Positions 16,076 to 25,103 of a stretch of 64,000 nucleotides of DNA are shown one piece after another. Position 1 is the stretch's first letter, and every line of letters begins with the position of its first letter. The stretch is from Firmicutes bacterium UBA3738 (GTDB lineage Bacteria; Bacillota; Clostridia; Peptostreptococcales; Anaerovoracaceae): assembly GCA_002372505.1 (NCBI GenBank), contig DFGY01000043.1, positions 20,400 to 84,399 on the forward strand, in the 5' to 3' direction. A model generated the notes under the pieces. The model was not told where the DNA came from and made no database searches. It saw only the letters and a program-made list of their open reading frames with translations. Both the position numbers and the translations under genes were made by a program.

Positions 16076-16306
16076 ATGGACAAGAGAAGAGGCGGCTACA
16101 GAAGAAAGAAAGTATGCCAGTTCTGTGCCGACAAGAATCAGGCCATAGATTACAAAGATGTAGATACTCTCAGCAAGTTCATCACAGAAAGAGGCAAGAT
16201 CCTGCCAAAGAGAATTACAGGAACTTGCGCAATTCATCAGAGAGACATCCAGACAGCAGTAAAGCGCGCCAGAGTCGTTGCGCTCTTACCGTATTCGGCA
16301 GACTGA
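16076..16306 (+). CDS. rpsR: 30S ribosomal protein S18
   Basis: A 76-residue S18 with [13 protein letters not shown] at the start (two cysteines of the zinc-type form), [19 protein letters not shown] and the [20 protein letters not shown] block. It binds 16S rRNA next to S6. AGGAAGGAG precedes the ATG. A strong terminator follows 16 bp after the stop, closing the rpsF operon. Confidence 0.96.
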   Translation: MDKRRGGYRRKKVCQFCADKNQAIDYKDVDTLSKFITERGKILPKRITGTCAIHQRDIQTAVKRARVVALLPYSAD

Positions 16307-16322
16307 TCGAAAAGGCAGATGG

Positions 16323-16350
16323 ACCGGTCCCGACGTCGGGACCGGTTTTT
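16323..16350 (+). terminator. Rho-independent terminator after rpsR
   Basis: A perfect 24-bp palindrome (ACCGGTCCCGAC and its complement, 16323-16346) followed by a T run to 16350. It ends the rpsF-ssb-rpsR transcript before the gdpP group. Confidence 0.9.
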
Positions 16351-16380
16351 AAGTCATTGATATGAAAGAGGAGGTCAGAG

Positions 16381-18135
16381 ATGACCAATAAAAATATCGA
16401 CGAACTTTTTTCAGAATATGTACCGCTCCCCCTATGTATTATAGGAGAGAACGGCAAAATACAGAGCGTCAGCTCAAAAATCGGAGAGGTGTTCCTTTAC
16501 GACGAACTCGTAGGCAGCGACATTTTCGCTCTGACGGGAATATCGAAGGAGCAGCTTAAGGATGCGGCAGCCAGCGGTGAACAGCTTATTTACCGGGGCA
16601 GCAGCAAAACCTTTAAGGTGTCCGTAGCATTTACGGGCGATGACAATGAAAGTACACTTCTGTATTTTACGGATATATCCGATTTCGAAGAAATGCAGGA
16701 GAGATATAAAAAGGAGCAGGCTTGCTACGCAGTAGTAAACGTAGACAACTACGACGAACTGGTTGCCAGCACTGCCGAAGAGAACCAGGCAGAGGTCATG
16801 TCCCAGATAGACAGATGTATCAGATCCTGGGGAGCCAGCGTTGAAGCTTCCGTTACAAGATACAAGTCTCATATGTACATGGTCATATTTGAGAACAGCT
16901 ATTTCCTCCAGCAGGAGAGGAGCAAATTCCCGGTTCTCGACGAAGTCAGGGAAATCGAAACAGAAGGAGATTTCCCCATAACTCTTTCCATCGGTATAGG
17001 CCTGGGAGGCACTACCCCGGCGGGAAACGACACCTTTGCCGTCGAAGCACTGGATCTGGCGCTGGCAAGAGGCGGAGACCAGGCCGTAGTAAAGGAAGGA
17101 GACAACATTTCCTTCTACGGCGGGAAGACCCAGACTGTGGAAAAGGGAAACAAGGGCAAGTCAAGAATAATCGGCCACGCCTTAAGGGGCCTCATAGATA
17201 CGGCGAAGAATGTTATAATAATGGGACATGTGAGTCCGGACATGGACTGCTTTGGTGCAGCTCTGGGAATATACAGACTTTCAAAACCCAGAAACAAGAA
17301 CACCTACATTCTCATAAACGAATATAACGAAGCACTGGAAAGCATATATGAAACAGCAATGAAGGAAGGCGAGTACGACATAATCAAAAATCCGAAAGCC
17401 CTCGCCATGGCTGACGATGATACGCTGCTCATAGTTGTGGACACACACAGACCCAGCATTACCGAGTGTCCGGAGCTTCTTGAAAAAGCAAAGAATATAG
17501 CGGTCATAGACCATCACCGCAAGGGAGAGGAATTTATAGAAAATCCTACTCTGGCATATACGGAGCCCTACGCATCATCCGCATCGGAGCTCGTTACGGA
17601 GATACTTCAGTACACAATTGAGCGCAGGGACCTGGAGCAAATTGAAGCAGAGGCCCTCCTTGCCGGAATCATGGTGGATACAAACAGATTTTCTGTGAAG
17701 ACAGGCGTGCGTACCTTCGAGGCGGCGGCCTGGCTGAAGCGCGCCGGGGCAGACACGGCAGACGTAAAGCGCTTCTTCCAGATAACCAGGGATTCCTTCA
17801 CCCTCAGGGCGGGAGGAATAGGCGCCGCAGAATTTGACGACAACGGATTTGCCTACTCCATCATCCAAGGCGAAAACGAGAATGCCCAGATTATAAATTC
17901 CCAGGTAGCCGATGAGCTGCTGACCGTAAAGGGAGTAAGAGGCAGCTTTGTCGTAGGAAGAAATGAAGAGGGAACAACCGTTGTAAGTGCCAGATCCATA
18001 GGCAATCTGAATGTACAGGTAATAATGGAAAGCTTTGAAGGCGGCGGTCATATGAATACTGCCGGGGCGCAGATGGACATGCCACCGGAAGAAGCCATAG
18101 AAGCTATAAAGAAAATGACAGGGAGAATAAAATGA
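16381..18135 (+). CDS. gdpP: Cyclic-di-AMP phosphodiesterase, GdpP-like, without transmembrane segments
   Basis: A 584-residue GdpP-type enzyme that hydrolyses c-di-AMP. Order: PAS-like region ~10-105, degenerate GGDEF ~110-250, then DHH domain with MGHVSPDMDCFGAALG, VVDTHRPS, VIDHHRKGEEF and MVDTNRFSVKT, and DHHA1 with GGGHMNTAGAQ. Typical GdpP is ~650 residues and starts with two transmembrane helices; these are absent, so this form should be cytosolic. The ATG at 16381 is preceded by AGAGGAGG. It overlaps rplI by 4 bp (ATGA), as in other Firmicutes. Confidence 0.9.
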   Translation: MTNKNIDELFSEYVPLPLCIIGENGKIQSVSSKIGEVFLYDELVGSDIFALTGISKEQLKDAAASGEQLIYRGSSKTFKVSVAFTGDDNESTLLYFTDISDFEEMQERYKKEQACYAVVNVDNYDELVASTAEENQAEVMSQIDRCIRSWGASVEASVTRYKSHMYMVIFENSYFLQQERSKFPVLDEVREIETEGDFPITLSIGIGLGGTTPAGNDTFAVEALDLALARGGDQAVVKEGDNISFYGGKTQTVEKGNKGKSRIIGHALRGLIDTAKNVIIMGHVSPDMDCFGAALGIYRLSKPRNKNTYILINEYNEALESIYETAMKEGEYDIIKNPKALAMADDDTLLIVVDTHRPSITECPELLEKAKNIAVIDHHRKGEEFIENPTLAYTEPYASSASELVTEILQYTIERRDLEQIEAEALLAGIMVDTNRFSVKTGVRTFEAAAWLKRAGADTADVKRFFQITRDSFTLRAGGIGAAEFDDNGFAYSIIQGENENAQIINSQVADELLTVKGVRGSFVVGRNEEGTTVVSARSIGNLNVQVIMESFEGGGHMNTAGAQMDMPPEEAIEAIKKMTGRIK

Positions 18136-18581
18136 TAGTAATACTCACAAAAGATGTAAAAGGTACAGGTAAGGCAGGGGACGTGGTAAAGGTAAACGAC
18201 GGATATGCGCGCAACATGCTCATTCCCCGTGGCCTGGCAAAGGAAGCTACCGACGGCAACGTAAGAAGCCTGGAAAAGCAGAAGAAAATCATGGCTGAAA
18301 AACAGGCTGCAAATAAGCAGGCTGCCCAGGAGCTGGCAGAGAAAATCGGTCAGCTGACAGTGCAGATTGTATCCAAGGGCGGCGACAGCGGAAGACTCTT
18401 CGGCTCAATCACTTCAATGGATATTGCCGATGCCTTGGCTGAGCAGCACGATATCAAAGTTGACAAGAAAAAAATCGTTTTGGACAGTCCCATAAAGGAG
18501 ACCGGCGAGCACCAGGTAAAAGTAAAGGTTTATCCTGAAGTGTCCGCAGATCTTAAAGTTAATATAACTGTTGAACAGTAA
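18132..18581 (+). CDS. rplI: 50S ribosomal protein L9
   Basis: A 149-residue L9. N-terminal rRNA-binding domain VKGTGKAGDVVKVNDGYARN and NMLIPRGLA, long connecting helix (QKKIMAEKQAANKQAAQELA) and C-terminal domain with GGDSGRLFGSIT. It is translationally coupled to gdpP by an ATGA overlap and followed by dnaB 23 bp later. Confidence 0.96.
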   Translation: MIVILTKDVKGTGKAGDVVKVNDGYARNMLIPRGLAKEATDGNVRSLEKQKKIMAEKQAANKQAAQELAEKIGQLTVQIVSKGGDSGRLFGSITSMDIADALAEQHDIKVDKKKIVLDSPIKETGEHQVKVKVYPEVSADLKVNITVEQ

Positions 18582-18604
18582 AGAAGAACAATAAGGAAGA
18601 TATT

Positions 18605-19933
18605 ATGGCAGACAGGATTCCCCCACATAGCATGGAAGCGGAAAGATCCATTCTCGGTGCCTCAATGCTGGACGAAAGCGCCCTGGTGGACGTTGCCGAA
18701 AAGGTTAACCCGAAGGATTTCTATAACAAGGCCCACGGTGAAATATTCGCGGCTATACTTGAGCTGCATAAAAACAATTCCCCGGTGGACTCTCTTACAG
18801 TAAGTGAAGAGTTGTCTAAAAGGGGCGCCCTTGACATGGTGGGAGGAAGAGCCTATGTGGCAGGACTGGCATCTGAAGTGCCGTCTATTTCCAACGCCGG
18901 CGAGTATGCAAAGATTGTAGCCGAGAAGGCCCTTCTTAGAAATCTCATCGTCGTGTCCGACGACATAGTTAACAAGAGCTACGCCGACGAAGTAGGCGCC
19001 GAAGGAATGCTGGACTTTGCCGAGCAGCAGATACTGGACATTGCCAAGGGCAGGCAGAACAGAAATGTGGTTGCCCTTAGCGACATTCTGCTGGACAACA
19101 TAGAATTGATAAACGAAAGATCCAAAATCGGCAGCAACCTTACGGGAGTTACTACCGGCTTTGTTGATCTGGACAAGAGAACATCCGGGCTGCAAAAGTC
19201 GGATTTAATAATTATCGCAGCCAGACCATCCATGGGTAAGACGGCCTTCTCCCTTTGCCTGGCCAGAAACGCGGCAGTGAAGGGAAACAAGGTTATGTAT
19301 TTCAGTCTGGAAATGAACAAGGAGCTCCTCACTCAGAGATTCCTGGCCATGGAGGCAATGATAGACGCCGGCAGGCTCAGGACAGGAGAGCTTAATCCGG
19401 AAGACTGGAAGGAGCTTTCCAAGGCGGCGGATTCCCTGGACAAAGTAGACATATTCATAGACGACACGCCGGGAATGAAGCTGATGGAAATGAAGAACAA
19501 GTGCAGGCGCATAAAAGAAAGCACCGGCCTGGATCTTGTAATCGTCGACTACCTCCAGCTCATGGAAATCGGCGGCGCAGTAGAGAGCAGGCAGCTGGAA
19601 GTTTCAGCTCTTTCAAGACAGCTGAAGCAAATGGCAAGGGAACTTGAGTGTCCCGTAGTCGTTCTTTCCCAGCTGAACCGTGCATCGGAAACCAGAAAGG
19701 ACAGCAGACCTATACTTTCCGACATAAGAGAATCCGGAGCCATAGAGCAGGATGCCGACGTTGTGCTCATGCTCTACAGGGATGAAGTGTATAATCCGGA
19801 AACCACGGAGCATCCCGGGGAGTGCGAAGTAATTATAGCCAAGCAGCGTAACGGCCCCATCGGAACGGTAGAGCTTCGCTGGCTGGCGCCTTACACAAAG
19901 TTCGTTAACAAGAGCTTCGGAGGGAATCAGTGA
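18605..19933 (+). CDS. dnaB: Replicative DNA helicase DnaB
   Basis: A 442-residue hexameric helicase for the replication fork. N-terminal domain (RIPPHSMEAERSILGA), RecA-like motor from ~175 with Walker A ARPSMGKTAF, Walker B LVIVDYLQLM and the QLNRASETRKDSRP / SDIRESGAIEQDADVV blocks. The length is normal with no intein. The next gene (DnaD domain) starts inside its stop region (GTGA overlap). Confidence 0.96.
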   Translation: MADRIPPHSMEAERSILGASMLDESALVDVAEKVNPKDFYNKAHGEIFAAILELHKNNSPVDSLTVSEELSKRGALDMVGGRAYVAGLASEVPSISNAGEYAKIVAEKALLRNLIVVSDDIVNKSYADEVGAEGMLDFAEQQILDIAKGRQNRNVVALSDILLDNIELINERSKIGSNLTGVTTGFVDLDKRTSGLQKSDLIIIAARPSMGKTAFSLCLARNAAVKGNKVMYFSLEMNKELLTQRFLAMEAMIDAGRLRTGELNPEDWKELSKAADSLDKVDIFIDDTPGMKLMEMKNKCRRIKESTGLDLVIVDYLQLMEIGGAVESRQLEVSALSRQLKQMARELECPVVVLSQLNRASETRKDSRPILSDIRESGAIEQDADVVLMLYRDEVYNPETTEHPGECEVIIAKQRNGPIGTVELRWLAPYTKFVNKSFGGNQ

Positions 19934-21117
19934 AATTAGAAAAGCAGGCGGGACATACACTTTATCTGGGTGATACGTCCGTTGAGAATATATTCATAAG
20001 CGAATACATGCCGGAAGCGCCGGGTGACTTTGTAAAGGTCTACCTGGCTTGCTTAATGTATGCGGAAAGAGCCGGGGAAATAAGCACCTCGGAAATTGCA
20101 AAGGGTCTCATGTGCAGCGAAGAAGACGTTGAGAAAGCTCTTGAATACTGGAGCCGAGCCGGCATAATAAGGAAAACCGGCGAGGGAATAAAGTTCCTTT
20201 CACTTAGAGAGCAGCTTTACGGAAATGGCAGCGGCAAGGGGGCACCTACTCCGGACAGCAGCCGCAAGCTTATGAACGATGAGCGGGTCGCCAAAATGTT
20301 TGACCGCATTGAGCAGTATACAAAGGAATATTTGCAGCCGACTCAGATGCAGACCATACTTGGCTGGCTGACGGATTACGATGCCAGCTGCGAGGTTGTT
20401 GAGGCGGCATATAAATACTGCGCCGAAATCGGCAAGACAAATATCCGCTACGTAGATGCAGTGGTGAGAAGCTGGACAGGCAAGGGCATCCATACTCAGG
20501 AAGAAATCGACGAGCTCCTCGAGAATATGGACCGCAGACACGCAGTGCATAAGAGAGTCATGCGCGCTCTGGGATTCACCCGCAACGCCACAGAGGCGGA
20601 AAGGGAAATAATCAGCGCATGGGTGGACGACCTTTCCTGCTCCATGGAGGAAATACTGGAGGCTTGCAGCAAAACCAGCGGCATTTCCAATCCCAATGTG
20701 AACTACGTGGACAGCGTACTTAGAAACCGCAAGAACAGCGTAAACAAAGGCGCATCCACAAATAAGATTATGGATTACTACGCAAGGCTGAGAGAGCAGG
20801 CAGCGGAGGATGCGGCGAAAAGGCGCCGGGAAGTGTACGCTTACGTTCCCCGCATTGAGCAGATTGACGGAGAGCTTAAAGACAGCAACTTCGAGCTGAC
20901 CAAGGCTCTTATGAGCGGCGGAGACAGCTCTGTAATCAGAGGGAAAATCGAGGCACTGTCAGCAGAACGCGACAGCCTTCTGACTGAGAACAACATTCCT
21001 ATTGACTATATGAATATCAGACCTCGCTGCAGGGTATGCGGGGACACGGGCATAACAAAAGAAGGCGCAAGGTGCCAGTGCTACGAAGAAGTGGCAGAGC
21101 TGGCAGCTAACGCCTGA
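19930..21117 (+). CDS. DnaD-domain replication protein with C-terminal DnaC-type zinc segment
   Basis: A 395-residue protein. An N-terminal winged helix (residues ~30-100) and two DnaD-like helical domains (~120-200, ~210-275) fit primosome proteins that help load DnaB. The C-terminal ~95 residues (REVYAYVPRIEQIDGEL ... CRVCGDTGITKEGARCQCYEE) closely resemble the N-terminus of Clostridia DnaC-type loaders, including the CxxC...CxC zinc motif. The AAA+ part of such a loader does not follow: the protein stops 11 residues later and the next gene is on the other strand. GTG start overlaps dnaB. Confidence 0.8.
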   Translation: MKLEKQAGHTLYLGDTSVENIFISEYMPEAPGDFVKVYLACLMYAERAGEISTSEIAKGLMCSEEDVEKALEYWSRAGIIRKTGEGIKFLSLREQLYGNGSGKGAPTPDSSRKLMNDERVAKMFDRIEQYTKEYLQPTQMQTILGWLTDYDASCEVVEAAYKYCAEIGKTNIRYVDAVVRSWTGKGIHTQEEIDELLENMDRRHAVHKRVMRALGFTRNATEAEREIISAWVDDLSCSMEEILEACSKTSGISNPNVNYVDSVLRNRKNSVNKGASTNKIMDYYARLREQAAEDAAKRRREVYAYVPRIEQIDGELKDSNFELTKALMSGGDSSVIRGKIEALSAERDSLLTENNIPIDYMNIRPRCRVCGDTGITKEGARCQCYEEVAELAANA

Positions 21118-21122
21118 TTATT

Positions 21123-21875
21123 CTAACGCATGATTACGCGGCCGAATTCCACCGATGGATCTTCGGCGTTTGTGAGAAGGCACATCAGGCCTTCGTCTGA
21201 TTTAAGTAAAGTACTGCATACAGTGTCGCCTTTGCGGCACTCTTTTTTATATGAAACCAGCAGCTCTTTAAGATTTCCCACTGTGTAGAGTTCATCGGGA
21301 ATGGTATCCAGAGCCCAGTCAATATACACGGCATTGTTGGCGTGGCCGTTGGTGTCCGTGTCGTGGCGGAGAACCGGGAAAGTCATCGTGTTAATTTCTT
21401 CGGCGTCTTCCGGAAAGTCCATGTTGTAGTCCTCTTCCGCGCAGGGTCTGGGCTCGTCGAAGAGATATGCCGAGAAGAAGTCCGGATCCAGCTTGGCCGG
21501 GCGTCTCTTGTTTGTGTCCATCATTACCCAGCGGGAGCAGGCCCTTGCAAAGACATTACCATCTGCGTCCTTCAGACAGAAATCACGGTCTGCCTGGCTG
21601 CGTTTGTGAGGGCTGGTCCATGTGTCGCAAGTAAAGGTTGCGCCGTCAAAGGGCATCTCACCAAAGACAATGTGCCAGTTTAAAAGAATCCATCCGCAGT
21701 GATTGTCGTGGAACCAGTCCAAAGTGTACCCGCCTGCGTTGGAATGGAGTATAGCAATATTCTGAAAGCAGTCTATGGCCGCCCTCGGCGACAGCCTGCC
21801 GTCAGAAGTAACATCCGAATAATCAACCATATATTCATGAGTGAAGCATTCACCCGTACCTACATTTAATTCCAT
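21123..21875 (-). CDS. Acyl-ACP thioesterase (FatA/FatB family)
   Basis: A 250-residue double hot-dog thioesterase that would release fatty acids from acyl-ACP. Features: HEYMVDYSDVTSDGRLSPRA at the N-terminus, and the second-half signature DTNGHANNAVYIDWALD with the Asn/His catalytic residues. TWTSPHKRSQADRDF fits the first domain. AGAGGTGAC precedes the ATG. An extended -10 box (TGATATAAT) lies ~30 bp upstream, right next to a family-2 palindrome. It is convergent with the dnaD gene, 5 bp apart. Confidence 0.85.
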   Translation of the reverse strand: MELNVGTGECFTHEYMVDYSDVTSDGRLSPRAAIDCFQNIAILHSNAGGYTLDWFHDNHCGWILLNWHIVFGEMPFDGATFTCDTWTSPHKRSQADRDFCLKDADGNVFARACSRWVMMDTNKRRPAKLDPDFFSAYLFDEPRPCAEEDYNMDFPEDAEEINTMTFPVLRHDTDTNGHANNAVYIDWALDTIPDELYTVGNLKELLVSYKKECRKGDTVCSTLLKSDEGLMCLLTNAEDPSVEFGRVIMR

Positions 21876-21904
21876 AGTTAGTCACCTCTTTCTTACCGCA
21901 GGCT

Positions 21905-21913
21905 ATTATATCA
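21905..21913 (-). promoter_or_regulatory. Extended -10 promoter of the thioesterase gene
   Basis: Minus-strand TGATATAAT matches the extended -10 consensus TGNTATAAT. It is 6 bp from the edge of the family-2 palindrome and is preceded by GGGTTTTG, the same layout as before divIC (37271-37279). No good -35 box is visible. Confidence 0.55.
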
Positions 21914-21919
21914 CAAAAC

Positions 21920-21987
21920 CCGTTTCACGGGGACAGGCTTTTTGTTTCACCTCCGGGTGAAACAAAAAGCCTGTCCCCGTGAAACGG
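21920..21987. repeat. Family-2 palindromic element, compact form
   Basis: A perfect 68-bp palindrome: 32-bp arms at 21920-21951 and 21956-21987 around a 4-nt centre. The core is TTTCACGGGGACAGGC followed by TTTTTG. It would fold into a very strong hairpin in RNA or single-stranded DNA. It lies between the divergent thioesterase and AAA+ ATPase genes. Confidence 0.85.
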
Positions 21988-21990
21988 TAT

Positions 21991-22045
21991 TCTACAAAAA
22001 CAAAAACTTTCTACAACTTTCTACAAAAACAAAAACTTTCTACAA
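21991..22045 (+). repeat. Two 26-bp direct repeats upstream of the AAA+ ATPase
   Basis: TCTACAAAAACAAAAACTTT plus TCTACAA occurs at 21991-22016 and again, identical, at 22020-22045 (29-bp period). They lie between the family-2 palindrome and a TATAAT box at 22062-22067. They may be an operator for the ATPase gene or part of a repeat scar (inference). Confidence 0.7.
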
Positions 22046-22096
22046 GTTTATGAAAGTGTGCTATAATTGAGGAAGAGTGAAAAGGAGACGAGACAG

Positions 22097-23188
22097 ATGA
22101 GTATGAATCCGTTTACGCCGAATTTCGGTCAAGTGCCGAGGCATATTGCGGGACGCAGTCAAATAATATCGGATATAATGAACGCACTGGATGGTAATCT
22201 TGGCGACCCGGCCAGGACATCAATTCTTGTTGGTGCCAGAGGAACGGGAAAGACAGCACTCTTATCATATTTTGCGGCAGAGGCAGAGCAGCTTGGATGG
22301 ATTAGTATTAACGTTACATGTATACCGGGAATGCTTGAAGACATTCTGCAGCAAGTAGCATACAAGGCCAAAGAATTTGTAGGCAAAGAAAAAAAGGGCA
22401 AGATAAAGGGTGTATCTGTTGGGCAATTGTTCAGTATAGAATGGGAAACTTTAAAAGAAGACCATCAGAACTGGAGGACGGAAATCACAAAGGTTCTGGA
22501 CAAGCTTGAAAGTGAAGATATTGGTCTGCTGATTACTGTTGATGAGGTTACGGCAAGTTTGGGCGAAATGATTGAACTTGCTTCAATATATCAGTTGTTA
22601 GTGAGGGAAAACAGGAAAATATCGCTGCTCATGGCGGGACTTCCATCAGAGGTGTCGAGCTTATTAAACGATAGATCTGTTTCATTTCTGCGCAGGGCGA
22701 GTAATTATAACATGGGTAGAATTGAGGATTATGAAGTCGAGGAGGCTTTTGAAAATACAGTAATTGACGCAGGCAAAGAAATAAAACCGGAAGCTCTCAC
22801 AAAAGCCGTAGGCGCGGTGAGAGGATTCCCTTATATGTTGCAGCTGGTAGGATATAGAGCTTGGCAGCAGGCAAAAAACAAAAAGTACATAAATGCAGAG
22901 GATGTTGATAAAGCAATTGTTAAGGCTTCCAATGATTTTGAAAACAGAGTGCTTAAAGCGACATACAAAGAATTATCTCAGCAGGATATTGTTTTCTTAA
23001 AGGCAATGCTTGAAGACGAGAATGTTACGGAAATAAGCGCAATTGAAAAAAGAATTGGTAAACCATCGGGCTATGTTTCAAGATACAGAGCGCGGTTAAT
23101 AGAAAGAGGAGTAATAGATTCACCGAGGAGAGGACAAGTACAATTTGCGTTACCGGGGATGAAAGAATTTCTGCAGGAACAAGAGTAA
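22097..23188 (+). CDS. AAA+ ATPase with C-terminal winged helix
   Basis: A 363-residue P-loop ATPase. Walker A VGARGTGKTALL, Walker B LLITVDEVTA, a sensor region ISLLMAGLPS and an Arg-rich FLRRASN segment; the C-terminal ~80 residues (EISAIEKRIGKPSGYVSRYRARLIERG is spread over residues ~307-333) look like a winged HTH. The layout resembles Orc1/Cdc6-like or archaeal-type ATPases seen on mobile DNA. I start at ATG 22097 with AAAGGAG 9 bp upstream; a TTG 30 bp earlier would contain that site. It lies 18 bp before aroF on the same strand, though no link to the pathway is known. Function unknown. Confidence 0.75.
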   Translation: MSMNPFTPNFGQVPRHIAGRSQIISDIMNALDGNLGDPARTSILVGARGTGKTALLSYFAAEAEQLGWISINVTCIPGMLEDILQQVAYKAKEFVGKEKKGKIKGVSVGQLFSIEWETLKEDHQNWRTEITKVLDKLESEDIGLLITVDEVTASLGEMIELASIYQLLVRENRKISLLMAGLPSEVSSLLNDRSVSFLRRASNYNMGRIEDYEVEEAFENTVIDAGKEIKPEALTKAVGAVRGFPYMLQLVGYRAWQQAKNKKYINAEDVDKAIVKASNDFENRVLKATYKELSQQDIVFLKAMLEDENVTEISAIEKRIGKPSGYVSRYRARLIERGVIDSPRRGQVQFALPGMKEFLQEQE

Positions 23189-23206
23189 GGAAGAAGGGAA
23201 AAGGAA

Positions 23207-24250
23207 ATGATTATTATTTTAAACGAAAATCCGGAACAAAAACAATTCGACAATTTGATTTCATGGCTCAAGAGCATGGATCTTAAAATCCATATGTCCC
23301 AGGGTATAAACACTACCATACTGGGTCTAGTTGGAGATACCAGTGGAGTGGATGAAGATCTCATAAAGGCTCTGGATATTGTTGACACGGTGAAGAGGGT
23401 ATCGGATCCCTTTAAGAACGCCAACAGAAAGTTCCATCCACTGGACACGGTAATTTCCTGTCCTATTAATGATGGGTCGGGACTTGTGTCGAAAATAGGC
23501 GGGGGGAACTTTTCCATTATCGCCGGGCCATGCTCCGTTGAAAGCGAGGAGCAGGTAATCTCCATAGCCAAGGACGTGAAGGCATCGGGGGCAGGGTTCT
23601 TACGAGGCGGCGCCTTTAAGCCCAGGACTTCACCATACTCATTCCAGGGAATGAGAGCAACAGGATTAGAATATCTTAAGGAAGCGAAAGACGAAACAGG
23701 ACTGCCCATAGTTTCTGAAATAATGGATATATCTCAGCTGGATCTCTTCGATGATGTAGACGTAATTCAGGTGGGAGCGAGAAACATGCAGAACTTCGAG
23801 CTCCTCAAAGAGCTTGGACATATTAATAAACCCATACTTCTAAAGCGCGGCCTTTCCAGCACCCTGGAGGAGCTGCTCATGAGTGCGGAATACATTATGG
23901 CCGGCGGCAACGAAGAAGTAATTCTTTGCGAAAGAGGAATACGTACATTTGAGACGGCTACGAGAAACACTCTTGATCTGGCAGCCATCCCATGGCTTAA
24001 GGAAAAGAGCCACCTGCCGGTTATCGTGGATCCTTCCCATGCCACAGGCATAAGAGATCTGGTCCTGCCTATGGCACTTGCTGCAACAGCTGCAGGAGCA
24101 GACGGACTCATGGTTGAAGTTCATAACGACCCGGCTCACGCACTTTGCGACGGACCCCAGTCACTGACTCCGGCACAGTTCCACGAGCTTGCCCTGGCAG
24201 TAGCTCAGATGAGACCTGTATCTTACAACGCTGTAGGAGGTGGGAACTAA
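23207..24250 (+). CDS. aroF: 3-deoxy-7-phosphoheptulonate synthase (DAHP synthase)
   Basis: A 347-residue class I-beta DAHP synthase, first step of the shikimate pathway (PEP + erythrose-4-phosphate). An N-terminal ferredoxin-like regulatory domain (~1-80) precedes the barrel. Motifs: AGPCSVES, RGGAFKPRTSPYSFQG, QVGARNMQNF, LLKRG and VDPSHATG. The N-terminal domain gives feedback control by aromatic products in related enzymes. It overlaps tyrA (TAATG) and starts the aro block after GGAAAAGGAA. Confidence 0.95.
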   Translation: MIIILNENPEQKQFDNLISWLKSMDLKIHMSQGINTTILGLVGDTSGVDEDLIKALDIVDTVKRVSDPFKNANRKFHPLDTVISCPINDGSGLVSKIGGGNFSIIAGPCSVESEEQVISIAKDVKASGAGFLRGGAFKPRTSPYSFQGMRATGLEYLKEAKDETGLPIVSEIMDISQLDLFDDVDVIQVGARNMQNFELLKELGHINKPILLKRGLSSTLEELLMSAEYIMAGGNEEVILCERGIRTFETATRNTLDLAAIPWLKEKSHLPVIVDPSHATGIRDLVLPMALAATAAGADGLMVEVHNDPAHALCDGPQSLTPAQFHELALAVAQMRPVSYNAVGGGN

Positions 24251-25092
24251 TGCTTATAGGGGTAGTTGGTCTGGGCCTCATCGGCGGCTCAATGGCAAAG
24301 GCTATAAATCAGAATACGGATTATAGCGTGTATGGCTACGATATAAATGAGTCCATATCGAAAAAGGCCGTACTGGTAGGAGCCACGGAAGGGGAGCTGA
24401 CGGAGGAAATGATCCCGGAATGCGATATGATATTCCTGGGACTTTATCCGGAGCAGACCATTCAGTTCATAAAAGAAAACGCTGCAAAATTTAAGCCGGA
24501 CTGCATAGTAATGGATGCCTGCGGCGTGAAAGAGGTAGTGGTGCGAGAAGTCGCGCCTCTCGCTGAGAAGCATGGATTCACGTTTATAGGTACCCACCCT
24601 ATGGCGGGCGTGGAGCACTCAGGCTTTGAGTATTCCAAGAAGGCGCTCTTCAATGGGGCGTCCCTTATACTGGTACCCCTCCATGGCACACCAATAGAAA
24701 AGGTTGATACGGTTATCAGGCTTGCCAAGCAAATCGGTTTTGCCCAGACCCCGGTGGCAGACCCGGAGGAGCACGACCGCAGAATAGCCTTTACTTCCCA
24801 GCTGGCCCACGTTGTATCCAGCGCATATGTAATGAGCCCAACGGCGCCGGACCACAATGGCTTTTCCGCAGGCAGCTACAGGGACATGACCAGAGTAGCC
24901 AAGCTTAACGAAGCTATGTGGACGGAGCTCTTTCTGGACAACCCGGAGTTTCTGGCCGATGAAATAGATGGACTAATCGATAGACTTAAAGAATTCAGCC
25001 AAGTAATCAGAGACAAAGACGAAGAAAAACTGTTCCAACTTCTGAAGGAAGGGCGCGAACGTAAACTTGAGATAGACGAAGAAATTTTTTAA
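24250..25092 (+). CDS. tyrA: Prephenate dehydrogenase
   Basis: A 280-residue TyrA that oxidises prephenate to 4-hydroxyphenylpyruvate with NAD(P). Rossmann motif VGLGLIGGSMAK, THPMAGVEHSGFEYSK and AFTSQLAHVVSSAY are typical. There is no ACT domain. I start at ATG 24250, which overlaps the aroF stop by one base and gives the canonical N-terminus; a longer frame from 24145 would run through aroF. Second gene of the aro operon. Confidence 0.93.
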   Translation: MLIGVVGLGLIGGSMAKAINQNTDYSVYGYDINESISKKAVLVGATEGELTEEMIPECDMIFLGLYPEQTIQFIKENAAKFKPDCIVMDACGVKEVVVREVAPLAEKHGFTFIGTHPMAGVEHSGFEYSKKALFNGASLILVPLHGTPIEKVDTVIRLAKQIGFAQTPVADPEEHDRRIAFTSQLAHVVSSAYVMSPTAPDHNGFSAGSYRDMTRVAKLNEAMWTELFLDNPEFLADEIDGLIDRLKEFSQVIRDKDEEKLFQLLKEGRERKLEIDEEIF

Positions 25093-25103
25093 GGAGATAA
25101 TCT

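Noticed and set aside
15479..21117. Prophage or plasmid replication module (ssb, dnaB, dnaD together)
   Set aside because: The order with rpsF, rpsR, gdpP and rplI is the ordinary chromosomal arrangement in Firmicutes.
24145..24249. N-terminal extension of prephenate dehydrogenase
   Set aside because: It lies within aroF and precedes the normal Rossmann start; ATG 24250 is the right start.
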